DNA from: Volutella citrinella
Taxonomy: Eukaryota; Ascomycota; Sordariomycetes; Hypocreales; Nectriaceae
NCBI GenBank assembly: GCA_034401135.1
Contig: JAWZSP010000005.1
Location: 3,596,001-3,660,000, forward strand
DNA length: 64,000 nt
Direction: 5' to 3'
Program-made: the position numbers and the translations under genes
The notes under the pieces: model-generated
The model's input: only the letters and a program-made list of their open reading frames with translations
What the model was told of the DNA's origin: nothing
Databases searched by the model: none
Shown here: positions 37,452 through 48,244 of the stretch, piece by piece
How the letters are laid out: the number at the start of each line of letters is the position of its first letter
How positions within the stretch are numbered: the first letter of the stretch is position 1

Positions 37452-40400
37452 CGTGATCAAGTCGCGTGTTCCACCGTGTAGTGTTGACACAGCTGGGATT
37501 GTGATTATCGAAAACGCGGGGTGTATTCCCTAAATGGAGCTGAGCTGCTGAAGCTCAACTGCTAATTATAGGGCGCCGGTAGGAGCTGGATCCACATTCA
37601 ACTACATGCACCTGCTAGCAACCCGTGAATTCAATCGACAATTCAACTGCGCAGATCTGCCCGAAATATTGATTCCGTGACTACGATTCGCCCTTCTGGG
37701 TGTTTAAATCTATGCATTCTTGGATTGCTGCCATGAGTCTTGGCTATAGACGCCGCGTACTCACCCTTGGCCGTACTTCAGCTGGCGGATGGATTCTAAC
37801 AGAGGGCGGGGGCAGCGCGACTCCGTCAATCATGACCCAAATGAGCTTTGGGATGAATTGGTCATTTCATTAATTCATCCAAGCCCCGAAAACTGTAGAC
37901 GGACATCACAGAGAATCCGAAACTCTTCGTTTGAGGAAAACCTTCATGGGCGGTTCGCAAACGCTCGATCGTGAGACCAGCGCCAAATTCCTCTCGATAG
38001 TTACAAACATGGCGACATATGCTTTACACTGAATCCTTGTTTATAACAGCTCCGTGGGAGCCTTTCGCAGCAAGTTGGACAAGCTTGACGCCATCGACTT
38101 CTGGATCGGAAGAAAAGGGATCCAACTTGAGTTCTGCTGCTCGCAATACGGCCATACCCGTCCACGGAGTCCATCCAACCCGCTACTTCCCTTTTGGAAC
38201 ATTTATGTTTTGAGCTCCAGGGGAGTGGCTTCAGCGAAGAGCAATAGCAAAGATACCTTAGGCTTCCTATTCCTCGAAAGAAGATTATGAGAGTGAGGTT
38301 TTTGGTCTGCCGTGCAACTACAGTCTGGCAGCAGGCACCCAACCTGTCACAGTCTTGCTGCACCAAGGAAGCGAAGTGGACCATAAAATTAGAATCAATG
38401 AGTTTATTCTGGTGGCTGGGTCCACTGATCGTGCACAAATACTAGACGCAACCTTGCAAGAGCCCGCGCGTCTATACCTGCAGTATTCACCATTCCCAGT
38501 GACCTGTTTCTGGGGTGCTAACATTGGCAGCCAGACGAATGATTCACAGTGTTAAATTGAAGACATGTTGTAGTCAATATCTATGATGAGATTTTATCAC
38601 GAAGCTTGTGTATTATACTAATCTTCAGAATCAGCGGCCGCAGTAGAGAATTTAGTCAAGGCTCTACGGATAGTTGTGCGGTCTAGTTACCGTGGTGTGA
38701 CCTTCAACATGGCGGACATCGGATCCGTCGGGTTCAGGGGAAAGCTACACAAGAAAGATTTGAACATGCCATCAATTGCTTCCCCATGTATCTAGGTAGA
38801 CCTTGACGTAGACTGCGGCTAAGTAAATGTCGGCTTCACCGTGGCAGTGTCCACGTACGTGACTAGCACCCTCACACCCGCCCATTTGGTGACAGCGGCT
38901 CTGGGTCCTGCGAGCTCCGGAGCCCAGTTACCAAAATGAGCAAGGCGAGGCGTCGTGCCGCATTGGCATGTGTGCGCATGCATGCATCCAAAGATGCCCA
39001 ACTCAGAGCTTCATCACAGCCGAAGCGAGGTATCAGCCGGGAGACTTGACTGCGTGTCAGCTGTTCATAAGTCTTTGCTCTTGCGGAAAGGCCCCAATCG
39101 TAGTTTTTAAAGCAAAGCAACGCTACGTGTTGACGAGGTGAAGGTGGACGGGAGCGTTGATGCCCAAGGGTTGTCACGACCCAACAGGGGAGAGCCGAGG
39201 CGGTGGTAGGTTGTGACAGCAACGACTGCCACGGCCTCACCGCAAATGTCGTCCATCTCAGCCTCCATCCCGGTGCCTTTGAGAGGACCCAGCCCGGTCT
39301 GCAGGAGGAGGACCGGTCGGTCAGCCAGAATCGGCAATTTGATGCCCTCTGGAGCTGGTTGGGCTGGATACGACCCACGACGACCCATTGCGCTGGGAAC
39401 TAGGACTGCGCACCACAAATAGCGCGAGCTGATCTACGTGCTACTGTTGGATAAGGGCGGGCTTAACTAGTGTTTGTGCGACGGTAATTGGTGGCCAAGG
39501 CATCCAACGGGAGTTGAGCGACGGCGTGAGATGGAGCATGTACTATATGGCTGTGGGCTTGTGGCCCCAGATTTAGAGCGGGCCGGGCCACCGAAAGCCA
39601 GCCCAAGCCACTAGCACCGAACGCTGGGCTGGAGACTGTGAGGATGACGGCATTCCACCCCCCGGAGATGCGGGCGATGGGAGCGTGATGGCGGCGTGCT
39701 GGGTGCGGAGGGCCAGGATGAGATGGACGAGAATGAGAGATCCACGTCCATCCATCACGCTTGCCGACGAATTCCGAGCTCGATTGCCAAAGATGGGTGG
39801 GCGGCGAGCAAGATCTTCCCGTGCTCTCGTCGTGGCAGGAGCAACCACGGATATTCTAGTAAGCTGTCACATTGGATTTCCCTTGTTCCTTTTTTTCTTT
39901 TCTTTGTCCGCCATCACCCTTGTATCGCCCTGGCACCGGTGGACGCAGTGTATGGTGGCAATCTCACACGCGCAGCTGCCGCATCTGATTTGGCCGGAGC
40001 GGCAGCGCGGGTGAGCCTGTGGCCGCATTGGTGGTGGTGATGCAACTTGATAGGGTTGCGGGATCGGGGATGGCCTCGTCCCTCGAAATCCCGAGGCGAA
40101 TGTGACGGCCGCCCGGTTGGCTGGATGGGATGGCTGCTTATATGCCATTGACGGCTTGCAAAGAGGCCGTCCGTGTCAATCCTCTGCATCGCGCGCTGCC
40201 TGTGCGCTCCAGATGCGCATCCCGAGCCGCCACTCTGCGTCGGCGCTGCTATCGCCAGCCAGTCAGCCAGCTAGTCAGTCAGTCAGCCAGTATCACCCGC
40301 ATCATTCAGCCCCTCCCCCTCATGGTCGCGGCTTTTTTCTTGGGTTGCCCTGGCATGTCGTGTTCGACCCTGTCCGTCTGCCCTGTCGTGCCGTCACTTG

Positions 40401-43400
40401 TCCGTCACGTCACACATGACATCCCATCCAAGCCCTGCAGCCCAAAGCTTGAGATGACGCTGTGCTGCTCTGGTCGCCCTTGTCGCGCGATGCGATGTGA
40501 GTGATCACCTCCCACCTCCACCTCCGCCTCCACCTCCTCCTACTACGTCGCTCCGTCGTCCTGGTCCCAGGTCCGCTTCCGGCCTCCCCCGGCTCCGGCG
40601 CTATCCTCCAGGCCTTCGTCACTAGTCGCCGCCCGTGCTGCGCTGCGGATGAAGCTATGGTCTAGCCCATCCAGTCGCTCCAGCGTCGCTAGAGAGCTAT
40701 CTGCTGCAGGGCATCTCCTTGCATCGATGGGGAGGGGTGATGCCATGTTCCCCCTTCCGGCCGACTCTGCTTTGCGTTGGCTCTGGGTCCTATGATATCT
40801 CGAGGGGAAGTGAGCGAGACGAGACCAAACGAAACGAGCCGGGCTGTTTTATTCGCTTGTCGCTTGTCCGCCCCGTGTCCCGGCTTCTTCCTGGCTGGCC
40901 GCCCTGCCGATGGCATTGGATAACGATTGCCCTCTCGCTGCTGCATTGGATCGTGCCATTGGGCTCAAGCCAGGCACACACAATCCAGTTCCCAGTTGGT
41001 TCCTTGTTGCCCAGCAGAGCACAAATACAAGAGGTGCAGCTGGGGTTGTGTGAGCCGGCCTCCCACTCGTGATGGCCCCCCACCCCGGACCAGGCCTGCA
41101 TGCCTCGCCTGCTGGTACCACCGCTGCTAGTACCTGGAGGGCATCTTGTGTGTACTTATGTACTCAATATCTGCGCGAGATAGCCCACGATTATGCGTCG
41201 ATGGCGTGCCGTCGGGGTGCGCAAATGTGTTGCTGCCAGTTGGCGGGCCTCTCTCTGCTTCGGCTTATACAGTGGCTCGTGCCAGCCTATCTCCTACATG
41301 GCCTCCATGTCCCCATTGGCATTTGTATCGTCGAGCAGGGCTCACATGGCATGGCATGGCATCGTTCTTATGGAGCGCATGGAGCGCACAGGCAACCCGA
41401 CGCAGCGCCGGCCACGCAGCCGGGGCTGAAGCAGCCACTCTCCCTGCATGGCCTCCCTCCATGCTGCACCTGTGTCGTCGTCGCCGTTGCCTTCGTCGCC
41501 TCTCTTACCTCACCTTACCTTACCTCACCTTACCCATTCTTGTATGCTGCAAGTCTTGACTAGCAAGTTAGTTGGCAGCGGAGGAATGGTCCCATGGGGT
41601 GTGCGGAGGGTAGCAATCAGCAATTAGCTTGTCCCGCTCATGGTCCTTCTCGCAGCACCGACCTGCGGTTGTGGGCTACTTATTCTCTGCCTTGCCCATC
41701 CCGACACTCTCGCCGTTCGCCCCGTCATCATCCTAAACCTCGTCCCCGCCCGCCTTCCCCGATTTTCTGCTTCTACTTCAAGGGCTGGTTCCCCTTGCGC
41801 TGGCTTCTCTTGCCCCTGCCTGCCCCAACATCGCCCTCAAGACGGCTGCTGGCATTTCTTGAGCTATTGTCTGTGTCATTGCCTGGCCATTGGCATCGCA
41901 GGGCCAAGGACGCAGCCAAACTCCGTGTCCTCAACCACGCCCTAGATACGAGCACAGGCCCAAGTCGAGCGGCATTGACCCGTTCCCTGGTCCCCGCCGT
42001 CCCCTTGGCCCGACGGACAGACGACTCGGCGTCGTGAGCGAGGTCCTCGTGGCTTCCCCCCTCTGACAGTCTGGTTCGCACAAGACCCGCCCGCCGCCAG
42101 CAGCACAGCTTCCGGGCACCGCCGTAGCACGGACGGGCAGCCGAAGCACCAAAGTCGCCAGCCCCACGGGCTCCGGCCCCGCCTCAAGCGCGAGCACCAG
42201 CAGGGAAGGTCACCTCTTTGCTTGGCCCGAAACAAATACGCAGCGCCGCCGTGTCATGCTCCCCTAACAACAATCCCTAACCATATCGCTTCTTACTACC
42301 TCCGGACTCCGTGTCAATATTAACTGGTAGCCCTGGGACTGGACGGCTTAGCCCTGGCAGGTGCCAACGACATCGACTGCCTGGTCCTGACCAAAGGCCC
42401 GCCTCCCTCAGAGCCTCAGCCGCCCTTGACGCTGCGGTAATACTAGAAATCATTATCCGTACCCCCGTCGCAATTGCGCTTGCTAGTAGGCGATTGAAAC
42501 AGCTTCTCTTATGCTCTTATTCTACAACCACTCTCCATTATTTTTAGGCCCGCCACCGCCAATTTCTTCCCACGCCGACAACCCCTCCTTCCCGCCTACC
42601 ACCCACCTCACTGCACGGCACCGCCGCCATTCACATTGGGACCCGTCATTTTCTGCCTTACCTTACCTTATCCTTCCATCCCACCAAGCGTTCCACCCTC
42701 CACTGGCCCGCCCACTGGCCCCTCCACTGGTGCCCGTCTCCGTAGTGGCCTCCACCCGCTCGACGACCCTGCCCTGACAGTCCCGTCTGCCTGCCAGTGC
42801 CCAACGCCGCCAAAGCAAAGGGCTTGGCCTAGCCCTGCCACAACCTGCCCGCCCAATTGACCTGACCCTTTGCCCCTCCCACTTGGGTGCATTGCATCCT
42901 GCGATGCTCTGCTGGCAGCAGCCCCCCGCCGAATCCCAGCACAAGCAGCAGTAGCAGCAGCACCGAGTGCACCATTTTTTTCGGACGCTTTTTTTTTTCG
43001 TCTCCCACGCATTTCTCTTTCGTCTATCATCATTTCTCCCTTCCCCGGGCTGTGGTACCTCACCATCTGCCGACCGGAGGCTTCCACCATCCTGTCGCCG
43101 CCTCGATACAGCATCATCCTCCAGTATCGTTGGTACCCCACATACAACGCCAACCACACGGCCTCGATTGATAAGATCCCGCAGCCACCACCACCCGCCG
43201 AGGCACTCCCGCCTGGCTGAGTGTGTGTCTTTCCCCGGCGCTGTCTCTGTCCGTGTCTGAGTCTGGCCCCCTCCGTTTCCGCCTGAAAAGCCCTCCCGAG
43301 ATTCAACCCCCCCCCCCTCTGCCAAGAGGAGGGCCCACGATATATACGTTTCTCAATTCGGCCACAGGCGGCGAAAATAAATCTCAAAGAGCGCGCTCCG

Positions 43401-43442
43401 AGGGACCAAGGGACAAAAATACCCCGCCAAATCACCGTCATC
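37452..43442. other. 6-kb gene-poor region
   Basis: No intact gene supported. A stretch at about 37789-38555 on the plus strand reads like protein but is broken (see findings). Simple repeats include GTCA/CAGC units near 40258-40292 and TTACC units at 41513-41535 and near 42658-42669. The right end is very C- and T-rich, as in a leader, with a TATATA at 43341. Confidence 0.45.
43341..43346 (+). promoter_or_regulatory. Possible TATA box of the acidic protein gene
   Basis: TATATA about 100 bp before the ATG at 43443. The spacing fits a core promoter, but C/T-rich DNA extends upstream, so initiation may be elsewhere. Confidence 0.35.
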
Positions 43443-44507
43443 ATGGCCAAAAATAAAAGTTTGCGGCGCCGCCCGTCGACGCCCAATCTCAGGGTTGACC
43501 ACGCCGCACGAGGGCTTCATAACGGCACCAGCAACGGCCACCAGCTCACCGCCGACCCAAACTCGCCTCCCGAGACCCCCACCACATCGTCCCCCGCCAC
43601 CCGAAAGATCAGCCTCAAGCCTCGCCGCCAACCTGACTTTCGCGATTTGTACGAGCCTCTCGACTCTGACCCCAACATCAAGCCAGTCGGCAATGGCCAC
43701 CAGTTTAGCTACCAGCCCAAGCTTGGGCCCGAGCAGCTTAGCCCGCGTTCTGTGCCCTCGACGGACTCGGACGAGAGCAGCGAGGACGAATCCTCGTCGG
43801 AAGGTGCAAGTATCGGCAGCCGATCAGCCAGGGGGCATTTGGGGTATCCAGATGAGGACGATGACCGAGATCTATCCGAGTCGGATGATTCAGACGATTC
43901 TGCCAACTCGGATGAGTCCAGGGACTCCGACGAAGCCGAGATCTCTCATCTGACAACGACCACTACTACTGTGGCCTGCAACTTCACTATAGAGGACATC
44001 GACCCGATGGACAGCGATTGTGAAGGCCTTGACGTCTTGCACCCGACTGAGATCGAATCCAACTGCAGCCGCTCTGGATCACGACGCAAGGAGGTCGATA
44101 GTCAGACCATGTATGAACTGCGGACTGGCATGCGAGACCTGACATGCAGTAACGAAACCTCGGACAACGACGACGAAGACAATTTCTATAAATGGAGGGA
44201 GGAGCGCAGGAAGTACCGGCGTATGAGCATGGGAAGCAGTTTCGGGAAACGAACGCATAGCGAGTTGAGCGACTCGGACGACGACGGCGAGGGACTGGAT
44301 GTCAATGATGTCGGTTCAAGCGCCCGCCGGCTACGAAGAAAGCTGCAGCGCAGCAGCCTATTATTCCACGACCCGCCACCTGCTCGTATCGACGAACTCG
44401 AGGAACCAGACTCGAGCGAAGACGAGCGAGTTATCGGGGCGGGCCATGGGCTTGCAAGCGAACTCCCCTACTGGACCATTAACATTATGGAAATGGATTC
44501 GAGCTGA
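43443..44507 (+). CDS. Acidic, Ser/Asp-rich protein of unknown function
   Basis: An intronless 354-residue protein without signal peptide or membrane segment. The N-terminus is basic (MAKNKSLRRRPSTPNLR). The middle is very acidic with many SD/SE casein-kinase-type sites (SDESSEDESSSEGAS, SESDDSDDSANSDESRDSDE). The C-terminal third has the best-ordered part: WREERRKYRRMSMGSSFGKR, then SARRLRRKLQRSSLLFHDPP and RIDELEEPDSSEDERV. I recall this C-terminal pattern in other filamentous ascomycetes, always as uncharacterised. The composition suggests a nuclear or chromatin-associated protein, but that is inference only. After the TGA at 44505-44507 the same frame stays open for 25 more codons to a second TGA at 44583. 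Confidence 0.8.
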   Translation: MAKNKSLRRRPSTPNLRVDHAARGLHNGTSNGHQLTADPNSPPETPTTSSPATRKISLKPRRQPDFRDLYEPLDSDPNIKPVGNGHQFSYQPKLGPEQLSPRSVPSTDSDESSEDESSSEGASIGSRSARGHLGYPDEDDDRDLSESDDSDDSANSDESRDSDEAEISHLTTTTTTVACNFTIEDIDPMDSDCEGLDVLHPTEIESNCSRSGSRRKEVDSQTMYELRTGMRDLTCSNETSDNDDEDNFYKWREERRKYRRMSMGSSFGKRTHSELSDSDDDGEGLDVNDVGSSARRLRRKLQRSSLLFHDPPPARIDELEEPDSSEDERVIGAGHGLASELPYWTINIMEMDSS

Positions 44508-46108
44508 GGACTGTCACTGAACCCATATGGCTCGGGTGCTGGATCACTGGCGCGCGGCTCGCTCTACGATGGACACGACCATTGACGATGTTACGAAGAC
44601 GAGGGACTCGAGGTCACTCTGATGATTTTCACCATAACACTCTACGAACCCCCGCCACTGCCATTCGGTGGACCGGTTCGACCGACCAACGGCGCACTCC
44701 CGACCTTTGGGGTTGCGGGAATGCGGATCTGGCGCGGTGCAGTTATCGACTGCCTCCAGCAGCCGGGGCAACCCAAAAAAGGACATGGTGGACACCCGAA
44801 ATTGGAAGATTGATGTCTAGCATTTGCATGGACGGGGGGCACAGCATCAGGGGCAAATTATATGGTTGGGACTTTTCACTTGCCCTGCATTTTCGTTGGA
44901 TACCTTATAGACCGCTTTTTTCTTTTTATCTCAGTCAGTTGTTTGCACGCTATATGGCCTCGGAGGAGGAAGGGCACGCGCGCCAGGGGCAGTATGCAAG
45001 GAGGGATGATGACGACGAAATGACAAGACGACAAAGCTGTGGCGAGATGATGTACATGATTTCTGACACTACTCAATCATGGATGCATAGAATCTAGGCT
45101 TATTAGACTTGGGGTATTTCGGGGCCCCACTGGACAGAACCTCGACGGAATTGATTCCAGGACCTCGAACCGTTATGCCTTTCATCCGTGCTCTCTCCCG
45201 GTCGTGACGATACGATATGCAGGGGGGCTTCGGGCGCTGGACAAGAGGCTTTGCCATTTAGGGGCAAAATCACTCGCATGGGCTTCGACTTCATGCCCGT
45301 CGAACGAGTGCTGCGTCCGTGTCGCATGACGTGGCGACGAGCGTAGCTAATATGGCACTTTATGCGGCACCAGGAGACGAACAGTCATCATGTTAGCTCC
45401 TCTAATGCGAAGTACTGCACAACCACGACAGTCGGACGGGCCGGATCGGATACCTCCCGCTGGGTATGTGCGTATGTGCAGCAGAGTAAGACAAAGAAAG
45501 CCCGTTGTTTGAGGAGCAGCCACTTCCGTATCCGTGGTGCGTCTTTGGTTGTGCCAGCGTCTGAGCTCCGGCTGTTGAGGGAGGGGAAGACGGTTGATGG
45601 CTTACAATGCTTCAAGCAATTAACCACGGCTAAGCCGCACTTGTAAAATAGACGAGACAGAACAGGGGCGAGAGAGTCGCGTAGCATTAAGCGATTCGCT
45701 TTTTTGTGATAACATATGCTATGCTGACATGGTGCGGAGTGTGTCCTATTATTGTCCACCACCGGCCATCGTATTTCCAAAACGAGCCGAACAGGACTGT
45801 CCTAGAATAGAAGGTGGGGTTCACTCCGTATCGATAAGCAGGTTGCACACAGGCCGTCTGGTAAGTGGGACCGTGAAACCGTTCCCCGGATCGGGAGCTG
45901 TTTGTTTAGTTCCCCTCCATCATATCAAAGTCAACAAAAACCGTGGCAGTATCCGACAAGACTACGAGCGAGGCCGCCTTTGCAGCTCCCCGCGAACTTG
46001 AAACATCGCCAAAGCCTACAGCCAATACTAGCATCCAGGAACGAAGCAATAGCAACAAACCGGCAGACAGATTGCGCTCGGCGCGTCCATAAAACTCGAG
46101 CACTCACC
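44508..46108. other. Intergenic region between acidic protein and spc34
   Basis: The first 78 bp extend the upstream frame past its stop. Beyond that no gene is supported. Confidence 0.45.
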
Positions 46109-46932
46109 ATGTCGCTTCTCGGAACACACCTTGAGCAGATTGGCTACTCATGCCAAGGGATCGATTCCCTCCCGTAGGTCTACCTCTGATCACACCGGTG
46201 GCGACGTTCACAGGATCTAACACGCGTGTACCCAGCTTCCCGCCCCCCAAGATCTTCACCAACGCCCTCCTCTCCAACCACGACATCACGGCGCTCATCC
46301 GCGACACTGAACCACACGAGCGCGCCCTTTTCTCCGTCCCACCGCCCCCTCCGCCACCCACAACTCTCAAGCCCACCGATACCGATGATTCCAGGCCCGC
46401 GAAACGACGCCAGACCGTCTTCAATGTGGCTTCGGGGGAGGTGACGACTGGCCCCCCCGCTCGGCCAGGAGCCGGCGGCGGCCACCACAACCCGCGCCGC
46501 CACACGGCAGTGACAGCAGTTCTGGGTGCCCACATGCATGAGAAGCTGCGACGCGGCGAGGCGGACCGTCGGGGGGACGTGGACGTCGGCGTGTTGCTGG
46601 CGGGCGCGGAGAAGCTATGTGGCGTGTACGAGCTGCCCGGCGCCAGGGAGCGCATCACGGCGCTGAGGACGAAGCACGCAAACGGGAAGAACACGCTGGC
46701 ATACTACGAGGCCAAGGTAGAGGGACAGGCCGAGCAGCTGGAGAGCCTGAACAAGGGCTGGATGGACGAAGATGAGGAGGACGAGGACGAGGATGGAGGC
46801 GATGACGTGTGGACGGAAGAGGATCTGAAGAGGGAAGAGGAAGAGGCCCGAGAGATGGAGAAGAAGAAGAGGGAGCTACAGGCGAGGCTAAGGACAATGG
46901 AGAAGGACCTGGGCGGGCTCATGAGGATGTGA
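46109..46932 (+). CDS. spc34: DASH/Dam1 complex subunit Spc34
   Basis: Two exons (46109-46173 and 46236-46932, 62-bp intron) give 253 residues, the usual size. The conserved N-terminus reads MSLLGTHLEQIGYSCQGIDSLP, and splicing joins it to FPPPKIFTNALLSNHDITALIRDTE, the hallmark of Spc34. The C-terminal part is a charged coiled coil (EDLKREEEEAREMEKKKREL) preceded by an acidic run. Spc34 is one of ten subunits of the ring complex that couples kinetochores to spindle microtubules. It is fungus-specific. It is convergent with the DsbA-like gene, with only 137 bp between the two stop codons. Confidence 0.93.
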
Positions 46933-47069
46933 GGATTGGTGAGCACAAGAATGATACCCTGCGGACTGAAGAAGGTCTGTTTGCTATATTTGAAGACGAA
47001 CACCCATGCACCCAACAGCTTATGGAATCTGCCCACCGGAGCTGAAAACAACCGAATCGCCTAGCCGGC

Positions 47070-47813
47070 TCAGGCGGCCTTCTCGGCTGCCTGCCTTGCA
47101 GCTATGAGGGCCTCGAGAAAGTCACCCACGTCCTGTGCGCCATCAACGACAAACTCGCCATTGATGACGAAGCGCGGCACGCCGCTTACCCCCTCACGCC
47201 TCGACTCCTCGACCTCACCGTCGACCTCGTTGCCGCCTTCCTGCCCAGCTAGCCACGCTCGCGCCTCACCCTCATCCAGGCCGACCGTCGCGGCGGCGAG
47301 AGCCAGGTCTGCGTGCGCCGTGATGTCGCCATTGCGCTCAAAGTACATCTGGAACACGGCCTCCATGAGGCGGTGCTCGAGGGCGCCGCGCGCGCCGCGC
47401 AGGTAGGCCTCGTCATCCCTCAGCTCGTCCTCGGTGACGACGCACGCGCCGGCCGCCTCCTTGGCCCGCGCGAACAGTACCAGCCGGTGGGCGTCGCGGG
47501 TGCTCCCGATGTGGCTCTCAAAGGCGAAGGGGATGCCTTCGCGGCGGCCCAGGTCGGCCAGCTTGGCTTCCAGGGCGGCGGCGGTCGTGCCGAGTTGGAG
47601 GGCGCGGACGGTCATGCGCTCACGGAGGGGGATGGAGGCGCGTGGGGCGCTCGCGTCAAGGGCGTAGGCTAGCCAGGAGATCGTGAGGGCGTCGTCTGAG
47701 GCGCCCGGGACCGTCCTGCGGAGGAGGAGGAGTGCGCGGGCGAGGCGGCGGTGGCCAATGTAGCAAAAGGGGCAGACGGGGTCTGATGTGATGACGATGG
47801 AGAGGGAGACCAT
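47070..47813 (-). CDS. DsbA-family (FrnE-like) thioredoxin-fold oxidoreductase
   Basis: An intronless 247-residue protein. The start SIVITSDPVCPFCYIGHRRL has the active-site motif Cys14-Pro-Phe-Cys17. The end has GVSGVPRFVINGEFVVDGAQ, where Val-Pro is the cis-proline loop and the rest the C-terminal thioredoxin strand. The middle is the alpha-helical insertion of the DsbA/2-hydroxychromene-2-carboxylate isomerase group. There is no signal peptide, so a cytosolic polyketide-synthesis-like FrnE or glutathione-dependent role is possible. The substrate is unknown. GC content is high, with many Ala and Arg residues. Confidence 0.9.
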   Translation of the reverse strand: MVSLSIVITSDPVCPFCYIGHRRLARALLLLRRTVPGASDDALTISWLAYALDASAPRASIPLRERMTVRALQLGTTAAALEAKLADLGRREGIPFAFESHIGSTRDAHRLVLFARAKEAAGACVVTEDELRDDEAYLRGARGALEHRLMEAVFQMYFERNGDITAHADLALAAATVGLDEGEARAWLAGQEGGNEVDGEVEESRREGVSGVPRFVINGEFVVDGAQDVGDFLEALIAARQAAEKAA

Positions 47814-48244
47814 TGTAGCGAAGAAGCAATGAATTGGCTGCTATGGTGCTGGATGTGGTTTCTTTGGACACTTGTTGATCACTTGGGAATGGAAACCCTA
47901 AAGTAAGTCAGGACTGTTGACCTAGATGACGCGGAGATGGTTTCGTTTTTATATTCGAAGCGTCGTGGATAGCCGCGTGTTAGCGGGCGGAACTCCGCAA
48001 AACCATGCTAGGCTTCCGTGGATCGCCACCGGAGCCTCTGGGAGCATGAAACATGGACACGGGGTACTGTCTTGAGCTTAATGGTGCCTATAGCAGTTTT
48101 TCTTCAGATGGTCGTGGACTGGTAGTTCGGGGATTGTGTGCATATGACGACTGTCATTTATTCGTTCCGTCTTCTATAGCTGCAATTCCTTTATGAGATC
48201 GCTCTCTGGGTATCTTGTATTCGTATCCAGCTCTGTACGGTGCT
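47814..48244. other. Intergenic region between DsbA-like and Topors-like genes
   Basis: Promoter of the DsbA-like gene and 3' UTR of the RING-finger gene. No gene seen. Confidence 0.5.

Noticed and set aside
41513..41535. TTACC repeats as a possible interstitial telomere
   Set aside because: Fungal telomere repeats are TTAGGG/CCCTAA. This is only a short degenerate TTACC microsatellite.
45140..45180. B-box-like GGTTCGAGGTCC on the minus strand
   Set aside because: It has an extra base relative to the consensus and there is no A-box or clover-leaf.
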